Of a DNA stretch of 64,000 bases, positions 55,965 to 64,000 are shown in pieces. A program made the position numbers and the translations under genes. The DNA comes from Macrothele yani (taxonomy: Eukaryota > Arthropoda > Arachnida > Araneae > Macrothelidae): NCBI GenBank assembly GCA_039090855.1, contig CM077007.1:19083515-19147514 (forward strand), written 5' to 3'. Under the pieces are notes generated by a model that worked only from the letters and a program-made list of their open reading frames with translations, searched no databases and was not told the origin of the DNA. How positions within the stretch are numbered: position 1 is the first letter of the stretch; every line of letters starts with the position of its first letter.

Positions 55965-56599
55965 GAAAACAAAGGGATAAAGATTAATAGAGATGATCTA
56001 ACTCACCTTCGTTTTGCTGATGACAGTCATTTTTGCAACTACCCCATCAGAGCTGCAGAGTATGATCCAGGAACTTGATGACAAGAGTAGAGAAGTGGGA
56101 TTAAAAATGAACTTTCAGAAGATAAAAGTGATGTACAATGCTTAAGGAATGAAGATTTATCGATTGATGGGGAAAAGCTGGAGATAACCAATACCTACAT
56201 TTATCTTGGAACAGCAGATATCAAATAAGGGTCACGTTGATGAAGAAATTAATCGGCATATAAAACTTGCCTGGAGAGCTTTGGGGAGAAACAGTAATTT
56301 TCAAGAGCAATATGCCTTTATGTCTTAAAAGAAAAGTGTTTGATCAATGCATCCTTCCAGTGCTTACGTATGGTGCAGAGACCTTGACCTTAACTAAAAG
56401 AGACATACAAAGACTGCAGACAACTTCTTGGAGAGAAGTGCATACTTGGTGTAACCAGGAGAGATCACATATGAAATAAATGGATATTTAAGAAAAACAC
56501 TGGGCCAAAAGAACATTGCGAGAAAAAATTACTATTACGGGAGAAATCTTCACTCCAACTATTTCTGCTCATTCTGTGCATCAATCACGAGAAAGCCCC

Positions 56600-57115
56600 A
56601 AATGATAACTTCTGGCGTAATCCCGGGGCACGGCGCCATGCATTCTTTCCATTTAGCTTTCAAACAAGCAAAACAAATTCCTCCTCAGAAAGAAAAAAAA
56701 AAAAAAGTTGCGTCATGAACTTGGTTCAGCGACATCGGGCCGACGAAATCCCGGGCCACAGCGAAAGAAGCACGCTGAGCCGATGTAATCCTGGGTCATG
56801 GCGAAAGAAGCACGCCGGGCCAAAGTAATCCTGGGTTCAGCGAAAGAAGCAATCCTGGGTCACGGTGAAAGAAGCACGCCAGGCTTACGTACCCGGCCTG
56901 GCGCCGTGCTTTCTTTCCACTTAGCTTTCAAAAACGCAAAACAAATTCTCTCTCCTCGGGGAAAAAAAAAAAGAAGAAAGAAAAGAAACAAAGAGCTGCG
57001 TCACAAACTTTATTCAGAGTTTTCGGGCTGATATAATCCCGGGTCACGGCGAAAGAAGCACGCCAGGTCTACGTAATCTATGCACTGCGCCGTGCTTTTT
57101 TTTTTTTTTTCACTC
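56600..57115. repeat. degenerate tandem repeat, GCGCCGTGC-type units
   Basis: Units carry GGCGCCGTGCTTTCTTTCCA and TTAGCTTTCAAACAAGCAAA (near 56632, 56900, 57087), then A-rich runs. Shorter AAGAAGCACGCCGGGC and TAATCCTGGGT motifs repeat between 56750 and 57080. Spacing is irregular (about 190-270 bp). Confidence 0.7.
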
Positions 57116-57433
57116 TTTTAAACAAGCAAAACAAATTTCTCCTCCTAAGAAAAAAAAAAAGAAACAAAGAGCTTGAACTTTGTTCAGAGGCGTATACATT
57201 GATTAATTATAAAACCAGTAAAAATTTCTTAACAGCAAAAATCTGAATATCCGTAATTTTTCGTTAGTCATCCGCAATAATTACAGAGATTCCGTTATGG
57301 TTGACATCTGCGACGCTCTGTAAGAAGCAGCTTCACGGCAGCTTTGATTCTCAAATGATCTCACAAACGAGGGAACGCGTTCACGTAAATCACAAGAGTG
57401 AGAGCTAGCTTGGCGATGATGTCACATGATAGA

Positions 57434-57436
<3 letters not shown>

Positions 57437-57483
<47 letters not shown>
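57437..57483. repeat. (CT)n microsatellite
   Basis: A perfect CT dinucleotide run of about 46 bases. Confidence 0.95.
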
Positions 57484-57486
<3 letters not shown>

Positions 57487-57665
57487 TCATTTTTTTTATT
57501 TGTGCGGTACTTGTAAATGCTAGATGATGAATCACTATACCTAGTTTACCATTTATTTTTTAAATTCCAGGATTACACTCAAGGTTTCAGGATTTAGAAC
57601 AAAAATAAGGACATTTCAGGACAAAAAAATAAAAATCAGGAATTTCAGGACAACTCCGACCCCTG

Positions 57666-58358
57666 AAGGTATTGATTACACTACCCAGGACAATGAAGTT
57701 CCAGGCATCTGAAAACAATGTGAACAACTTCAGATTTTTGCCAGTCGAAGCAATCTAACATTTTCTTGTAGCGTAATAAATCATTAGTATCACAGATATG
57801 GAAAAAAATTCTTCACAAAAACATGGAACACCTACAGTATTATCAGTAGCATGCTACATTTATAGTACCGTGGGGTGTAATATTGCTACAAATAGAAAAA
57901 TGTCAAAATAAAGTAGCATGTAGCAGAAAATTGTGCTACAAATCATCCAACATAAAAAAAAAAAAAAAAAAAAACTCAAATCACATGGCAATTCCAGATT
58001 TCCTGAAACATTATTGGCTGGAACAGGGTTCTTGAGTGTGCCCTGCTTACAATCATGCATCTGACTTGACTTGCATTGTAAAAGTGGCTGTTAACCATAA
58101 AGCATCGATTTCCTTCATTCTATTTACAGGGAAGTCTTTACAGTCAGCCTGAAAAAACAGCACATACAAGATGATTGAACTAGCGATTTCGTTGATAGTG
58201 CAATTCGATTCTTTTAGTAAAGAAAATGAATTCAGAGATACCTGTTGATAGTACACTGCTGTTAATAGAAATTGCAACGCCCTGAAGAAATGTTTGTATT
58301 TGCACGAAATTTGCAGGGTGGATAGGGTGCCATGCCACGGGAGATGCAAAAATATTGA
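57666..58358. other. no gene seen
   Basis: AT-rich sequence with a 20-base A run near 57955-57975. No element or coding signal was recognised. Confidence 0.4.
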
Positions 58359-59484
58359 TGTTTTAAATTTGTACTCGCCAGCAAACAAAGTATGCACAAA
58401 AATTTCCAATGTGGAATGAAAGAGAATAACAGGAAAACCTTAAATCCAAGGGCTGTGTACAACTGCATTTATTAGTGATCATTAGTAAAACTGGGCATGA
58501 TTAGAGAACTAATTATAGAAAATGTAAAGTGATTAGTTTGCTTAGAAAATACTAAGGAACAACTAGATTTAAATTTCTGATATTAGAAAGCAATCTGATT
58601 TTATGGCAAATTTTTATATAAAGCACCATTAGCAAATTTCAGTAAAGATCAAAAATACCCCCCCCCCTCCCCCAATCGGCTACTTATAAAACATCAGGTA
58701 CTTACTTCCACCAGTGGCTAAAGAGTATGTTACGAAAATTACCAAATGGCACAAGAAAACATATCCCATAGCAGAAAAAATGTATTCGAGACAAAAAGAT
58801 ATTCAAATCGGATAGTTAAAAGAAGAGATATAGAAGGAAACATGATATAACACTATGCCTTTTAGTGGAAGAATTTTGCATAATGGAAAAGTTGAAAACG
58901 GGCAAAAAAGTATTCTTCATAGCGAAAGCTACGCTAAGGAAAAAACTTTTCTAATACAATCCCTAGGGGAAAGTTGTACATTATTTGAAGAGGATCTTCT
59001 TATTGTAGCAAAAATCTTATTCACTCTCCATCTTTATTATAGCGGCGAAGTTGTGCAGTTATGCATTATAACGGCGAAGTTGTGCATTGGAAATAAAACT
59101 GGAACGCATGGATCACCATTCTCACATTTTAGGCTTCCCAATACGAAAAGAATTTTACAAATGGAACTAATAATTGCAGAGATATGGTCTCCCTGGTCAG
59201 ACAGACAAAGGGATAGCATAAGCGCTACACAAAAGATGCTAATAACCCAGCTTCAGTCCTAACAGACAAGAAAACCAACATCCCCACCCACCCGTATTTT
59301 GGAGGTGGTGGGGAGGGAAATTTGTCACACATAAGTTATGTCAGCAGAAAAATCCTCAACTACAAAACATTGCACAGGGACAAAAAGGCAAGAATGGATA
59401 AAATTCCAGGACATGTAACAGAATTTTAGGACATTTCCAGGACAAAATGGAATTTCAGGATTTCCAGGATGCGTACAAACCATG
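58359..59484. repeat. long dispersed repeat, copy 2 (shorter)
   Basis: Colinear with 50580-52579 at the left (AGCAAACAAAGTATGCACAA), centre (GAAGAGGATCTTCTTATTGT, TTATTCACTCTCCA) and right (TCAGACAGACAAAG; CCAGGATGCGTACAAACCAT), but missing about 870 bp of the interior. Same orientation as copy 1. Confidence 0.75.
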
Positions 59485-59499
59485 TGTAACATAACTTAG

Positions 59500-59700
59500 C
59501 TGGAGGATGGGATGGAAGCAATAGAGAACTCCCAATCAAACAGAGGTCATCGCTCTTTCCACATTTATAAGTGAGCCACAGAAAAATTCTCATTGGCCAC
59601 TACCGGGAATCGAACTCGGGGTCTTCCAGTTACGTGCCGGATATGCTTCCACTGCAACACAGCGGCCTCAAATTCCTCCAGACTCACACACACTAACTGC
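59500..59700 (-). mobile_element. tRNA-derived SINE, family 2, copy 1
   Basis: On the - strand, GTTGCAGTGGAAGCATATCC (box A-like) and CGAGTTCGATTCCCGGTAG (box B) are spaced as in a tRNA. The body continues with TGTGGCTCACTTATAAATGT. The sequence is repeated at 59820-59960. Confidence 0.72.
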
Positions 59701-59801
59701 CAAGCCAATTTGGCAGGTTGCTTCTTGGAGCCCCACACAATGCTGGGGATTCACCAAAGATGGTAAGTAGCAACTGAACAAATAATTAGAAGGCGAATGA
59801 G

Positions 59802-60053
59802 TAATTAATACAGACATTTGATGTGGACCAGGAACATCAAACAGAGGTCATCACTCTTTCCACGTTTATAAGTGAGTCACAGAAAAATTCTCATCGGCCG
59901 CTACCGAGAATCAAACCCAGGGTCTTCCAGTTACACGCCGGATATGCTTCCACTGCACCAATGAGAATTTTTCCATGACTCACTTATAAACATGGAAAGC
60001 ATGATAACCTCTGTTTGATGTTCCTGGTCCACGTCAAATGTCTGTATTAATTA
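59802..60053. repeat. palindrome with tRNA-like loop (SINE family 2)
   Basis: Left arm 59802-59894 and right arm 59961-60053 are 93-base inverted copies (TAATTAATACAGACATTTGA, GAACATCAAACAGAGGTCAT). The 66-base spacer 59895-59960 holds the tRNA-like head of SINE family 2 (antisense, AATCAAACCCAGGGTC, GCTTCCACTGCACC). Confidence 0.88.
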
Positions 60054-60390
60054 TTTATTTGAGAACTCCCAATAATCACAGCCAACACAGAGACAAAAAA
60101 AAAACTGTTAATCAGGGGGAAATGCAAGGGAAGTGACTTAACACTTTTGCTGCCAGCGGGCGCATGCACCTTCTGTAGAAATCGCCCTGGGGGGGGGCAG
60201 ATAAACAGAAGTAAATATCTGAAGTTCCAGTAATGGGATTCCCAAAACATTTATACCACCTACTAGTTGGCTGACCACAAGTCCATTTATACCCAAACAT
60301 GCAGAAGTTATGTGCGACTGACGTGGCCCAAAAGTTAAACGTGATGTTGTATAAGGCCATTCAGGAGCGGGCAACTTCATACAAGTTTAT

Positions 60391-60970
60391 GTAAACAAGT
60401 TAGTAAAATCATGCAATGCATTGATTATGATATGCTTTCCAACATACCAGAAATCATTACTCAAGTTAAGAATAAATCTCGCTCCTATGCCCTGACCTTT
60501 GACCTCATTTTGATTTTATTTAAACAGAACCGGTTAAGTATACTTCCTGAACAACATGATAAAGTTGTCTCAATAGAAACATTTTTACGTAAGTTATGAC
60601 GCATAAGGGAATGGATTTTGCTCCTATTTCCTGACCTTTGACCCCATTTTGCCCATTTTCAATAGAATTCGTCCCCTACCACATACTAAAATTTCATCGA
60701 AATTGAACCATATTTACGCAAATTATGATGCATAAGGGCATAACTTTCATAAATATGGTTCGATTTCGCTCTTATGTCCTGACCTTTGAGGCTTTGACTC
60801 CATTTCGCCCATTTTCAATAGGGTTCGTCCCCAGGTGGTCCTCTACCACATACTAAAATTTCATTGAAATCGAACCATTTTTACACGAGTTGTCGTGCTG
60901 ACGGGCAGAAGGACAGATGTACAAAGCTGGAGCAGGTACGCTTCTTCAACCTACGGTTGGAAAGCGTATA
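60391..60970 (+). repeat. array element copy 2, three monomers
   Basis: Starts like copy 1 (AAACAAGTTAGTAAAATCAT, ATATGCTTTCCAACATACCA), holds three monomers with CTGACCTTTGACC (60493, 60635, 60784), and ends CTTCAACCTACGGTTGGAAA then GCGTATA. The ends TACGCTTTCCAAC and complement form short inverted repeats. Confidence 0.8.
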
Positions 60971-61433
60971 AATAATCAGTGCTCCTCCCTCTTTCCTTTC
61001 TTTGTAATAGTGTGTTGTGTCTAGCAGAGGTTGAGCTGGGACACTTCATCAGTCGGAGACAATGGAAATATAATACCCTACTGGGGGAAAGCAATTCCCA
61101 CTTAGGTGGTTCCACACACTGATTCCTCAGCACAGGATGGCTGGTGGAAGCAAAATAAGAGAAAACTGGGTGAACACTTTTCTATTACTAACAATATTCT
61201 TCTGCTCGGATGCAGTTTATACATAAACAAATGCTACAGGAAAAGTAGCCTCCTTCCTTCCCTTTTGGGCTATAAATTTCTTTTTTTCCATTAGACAGCG
61301 CATACTTCACTTGAGCACAATAGATTTCGAGATGTTAACAGACATGCACCTTTTCTTTTTTCTTCGTTTTTCTCCCCAACCGCACTAATTTGTAGTTCGA
61401 CGAAAATCCCATAACTGCTCTTGTAATCAAAGC
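60971..61433. other. no gene seen
   Basis: Mixed sequence upstream of the piggyBac gene. It may contain that element's 5' end, but no CCCTTT or TTAA terminus was recognised. Confidence 0.4.
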
Positions 61434-62410
61434 GTGAGGATGGCCGACCCTATAAATAGCAAAAAGTTTTACTTCAAAAGGCGAAAATTAGAATCCGTTG
61501 TCAGGCTTCCTTCACCATGGATACCTGATCCCACTGCTGGTCCATCTGGAATTATTAACCCCGCTACAGATCTTTCAGCTATAGATGATACAACTGTTGG
61601 TCCAACAACAACCGATTCTGTTGATTCGGACACAAGTGACGACGAATCAAGTCTTTCCGGTTTTGAAATTTCTTCTGCATCTGATTCTGATCCAGATTAT
61701 GAAATCAGTACTGAAGAATATGATGATGATTGTGATTTCTTACAAACAATGGAAGAACATCGGTGTTTAGACGTGAATCACGAACAGAAGCAGATAATTT
61801 GGGGGCCAGTTGATTCGTCAAAGAAAAAGGAAATTCATTGACAGCACCCTCAGGTACATGTCTTGATGTAATGAATTTAGACCACCTTACAGCTATTGAC
61901 ATTTTCCACTATCTAGTGACTGATGATATTTATCTTCTAATGGTTACCGAAACAAATAAAAATGCACATCAAGTCATTCAAGGCGGTATCCTATCACCAC
62001 ATTCGAGGATGAAACAATGGCTGCTAACATCTGTTAGTGAAATGAAAAAAATTCTTGGTCTGCTTATTTGGATGAAAACATTTCTTGGTCTGCTTATTTG
62101 GATGGTTAGATTTCTGGAGATTACAGATTATTGGTCCATTCATGTGTTGTTCCAAAACCAAATTGCACCTAACACTTTCAGCAGAAACAGGTTTCAACTC
62201 CTACTGAAGTCATGGCACTTCGCTGACAATTCTCAAGATCCACGGAACGATCACATTTATAAGGTCAAAAGGCGTATGGAGATACTACTGTGCAACATGA
62301 ATAAATTGAAACAGCCGGGAAAAGAAATTTCTGTGGATGAAAGTCTTTTGCTATTTAGAGGAAGACTTGGTTTTAGGCAATACATTCCCGGAAAGGCCCA
62401 CAAATAAGGT
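61434..62410 (+). pseudogene. piggyBac-like transposase, truncated
   Basis: The N-terminal part (61440-61841) is acidic and Ser-rich (DTSDDESSLSGFEISSASDS, DYEISTEEYDDD), as in piggyBac proteins. After a frameshift, the catalytic domain DDE_Tnp_1_7 begins: FHYLVTDDIYLLMVTETNKN, EMKKILGLLIWM, FLEITDYWSIHVLFQ, FSRNRFQLLLKSWHFADNSQ and KEISVDESLLLFRGRLGFRQ. DES holds the first catalytic Asp. The sequence stops at HK just before GIKIYKL. An 11-codon in-frame duplication (ILGLLIWMKTF / LGLLIWM) sits at about 62050-62103. The rest of the protein, with the second and third Asp and the Cys-rich tail, is missing. Confidence 0.85.
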
Positions 62411-62847
62411 ATAAAAATTTATAAGTTATGAGTAGCCCCACATCAAATTTGTACTCTATATTTTACTTTAACAAAAAAAAAAAAACTATTTGTAATATAT
62501 CATGAAAATTTCGAAAATATACACAAAAATCTACGGAATCTTTGAAAAAAATAATAGTATACCCATGGGCCATAGAAGTCGAGAGAGACTTCTATGGCCA
62601 TTTGATTTACACTGTATTTCCTCAGTATGTTGCATAGTAATCTAATAATTCAAAACATGGGTAGATCTAGTGAAAAGAATACAAAATAAAAACCAAATTA
62701 ATTGAAATGTTCATGGCGCTGCACCCTGTATAGCTTTCCTTTTATTATTTATTTTTTTCCAAATGGGATAACATTTATTCTTCATAATTTTTTATTACAT
62801 GCTACTTGCTATAAAAACAAAATATAATACAAACATACATATACTAT
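62411..62847. other. no gene; short hairpin
   Basis: AT-rich sequence holding a perfect 13-bp hairpin at 62568-62599 (GGCCATAGAAGTC, loop GAGAGA). Nothing else was recognised. Confidence 0.5.
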
Positions 62848-64000
62848 ATATATATCATCATCATCATTGTCAACCATTATCAAACCACTGCTGGACGAAG
62901 GTCTCCCCAAGTTTCCTCCAAAACGGTCTGTCTTGTGCCAGTCTCCTCCATGTCATTCCCGCATACTTTCGGATTTCATCCACCCATCTTCCATGTGGTC
63001 TTCTGGGTCTTTTCCTGTCCCTTGGAATCCAATCTAAAATTTCGGCTGTCCACCGATGGTCTGTTCTTCTGGCAGTATGTCCAGCCCATTGCCATTTCAG
63101 GGATTTAACTCTGATCATGTTGTCTTCCACTCTTGTCATTTTTCGGATCCACGTGTTCCTCTTCTTATCTCTCCTGGTTACACCAAGCATGCACCTCTCC
63201 ATGCTTCTTTGAGTTGTCTGAAGCCTTTGTATGTCTCTTTTAGCTAAGGTCCACGTCTCTGCACCATACGTAAGCACTGGAAGGATGCATTGATCAAACA
63301 CTTTTCTTTTAAGACATAATGGCATATTGCTCTTGAAAATTATGCTGTTTCTTCCAAAAGCTCTCCAGGCAAGTTTTGTACGCCGATTAATTTCTTCACC
63401 AATGTGACCCTCACTTGATATCTGCTGTCCAAGATAAACGTACGTGTCTGTTATCTCCAACTTTTCTCCATCAATCGATAAATCTTCATTTCTTGTAAAA
63501 GCATTGAACATCACTTTTGTCTTCTGAAAGTTCATTTTTAATCCCACTTCTTTACTCTTGTCAGCAAGTTCCTGCATCATACTCTGTAGCTCTGATGGGG
63601 TAGTTGCAAAAATGACTATGTCATCAGCAAAACGAAGGTGGGTTAGATAATCTCCATTAATCTTTATGCCTTTGTTTTTCCAGTTCAGTGATTGAAAGAC
63701 ATTTTAGAATGTGGCATTAAAGAGCTTCGGAGATATGGCGTCACCTTGTCTCACTCCTTTTCCAATTTTTATGTGTGTTGTATTTTCAAATAGCAGAATC
63801 TTCGCACTTGCATTTTCATAGATGTTATTAATAATATTAATGTATGCATCTTCAATACCGCAGGATTTCAGAGCCATTGCAACTGCTGATGGTTTCACCG
63901 AATCAAAGGCTTTTTCATAATCGATAAAAGCCATGCACAATGGAAGTTCATATTCCCTTGCTCTTTCAATTAGTTCTCTCAGTACGTGGATATGATCTAT
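62848..64000 (-). mobile_element. RTE-type LINE copy C, runs off the window
   Basis: The 3' end (left) is a short (ATGATG)n-type tail next to a TA run (62842-62868). The coding part is nearly continuous on the - strand from the edge to 62870. It is the best-preserved RTE copy here and provides the empty-site reference for the insertions in copy A. Its 5' half lies beyond the window. Confidence 0.9.
62870..64000 (-). pseudogene. RTE reverse transcriptase and C-terminal region, one stop
   Basis: RT motifs from the edge inward are LCMAFIDYEKAFDSVKPSAV (motif A, catalytic Asp), KGVRQGDAISPKLFNATF (motif B), then TAA at about 63704 where copy B reads Glu, then LTHLRFADDIVIFATTPSEL (motif C, FADD). 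The C-terminal region follows: KVGLKMNFQKTK-like thumb, ITDTYVYLGQQISSEGHIGE, QCILPVLTYGAETWTLAKRD and GVTRRDKKRNTWIRKMTRVE, then RPRRPHGRWVDEIRKYAG, ending QQWFDNG at 62870. Apart from the single stop, no frameshift was seen over 1.1 kb. Confidence 0.85.

Larger units (their letters stand above)
53700..56500 (+). mobile_element. RTE-type LINE copy B
   Basis: The 5' region (53700-53990) precedes the endonuclease start TLATYNGRSLSSDSRLLELE. EN continues with KWDIVGLSEVRR and, in the next frame, FYYHGTDTGRTSGVEFII, IIQAYAPTTSHPEEE and IIMADFNAKIG. Then come a linker (55112-55390) and RT (55470-55964), followed by a C-terminal region in shifted frames (56030-56480). The same family makes copies A and C. 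It lies inside the hAT-C element. Confidence 0.85.
52880..57665 (-). mobile_element. hAT-C transposon with LINE and SINE insertions
   Basis: The right end on the - strand is CAGGGGTCGGAGTTGTCCTG, followed by several TCCTGAAAT-type repeats. The left side has matching TTCAGGACA motifs (about 52885-52925). A transposase C-terminus lies on the - strand at 52972-53375. A SINE (53385-53560) and an RTE LINE (53700-56500) are inserted. The left boundary is uncertain. Confidence 0.55.

Noticed and set aside
57860..58468. Cluster of - strand frames up to 118 codons.
   Set aside because: AT-rich, hydrophobic low-complexity translations across a repeat boundary; no support.
62799..63247. 137- and 63-codon + strand frames.
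   Set aside because: Antisense to the RTE C-terminal region.

Overview
The window is animal nuclear DNA from an AT-rich, transposon-dense genome. Features pointing to this are spliced introns, tRNA-derived SINEs with A tails, RTE-type LINEs, and Tc1/mariner, Tigger, hAT, piggyBac and Helitron DNA elements. No bacterial gene organisation is present. The mix suits an invertebrate, perhaps an arthropod or other protostome; the species cannot be fixed from sequence alone.

One host gene is recognisable: the 3' end of RIC1 (RAB6A-GEF complex partner protein 1) on the + strand. A penultimate coding exon ends at 969. The last coding exon is 28788-29133. The two join in frame across a 27.8-kb intron, and the split codon TG|C makes the Cys of a conserved E-C-x-G-Y-K motif. 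A presumed 3' UTR follows. A second possible exon at 38953-39137 is weak.

The intron is a stack of mobile elements. In order: a Tc1 element (1205-2293); a Helitron helicase relic, SINEs and a hAT-derived repeat (about 2760-6100); a Tc1 element (6206-10628) split by a 3.2-kb element with 305-bp terminal inverted repeats (6471-9654), which itself holds a tandem-array element and a foldback; an RTE LINE on the - strand (10629-17680) split by a CACTG-ended DNA transposon and by three insertions of a second LINE family; a mariner fragment; a 7.5-kb hAT element (18129-25670); and a Tigger element (26831-28129).

Downstream of RIC1 are a TTAA-flanked MITE with an internal minisatellite (30533-30997), a Tc1 element split by a hAT (32165-35956), an abutting Tigger (35961-38902), a 1.2-kb foldback (40487-41689), two more Tc1 copies, a mariner (45414-46622), a TTAA-flanked foldback (46786-47144), two copies of a long repeat, another hAT with an RTE insert (about 52880-57665), tRNA-like SINEs with a palindrome, a piggyBac relic (61434-62410), and an RTE reverse transcriptase running off the right edge. 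Almost every transposase or RT gene is broken. The best preserved are the hAT ORF at 22135-23694 and the RTE at 62870-64000.
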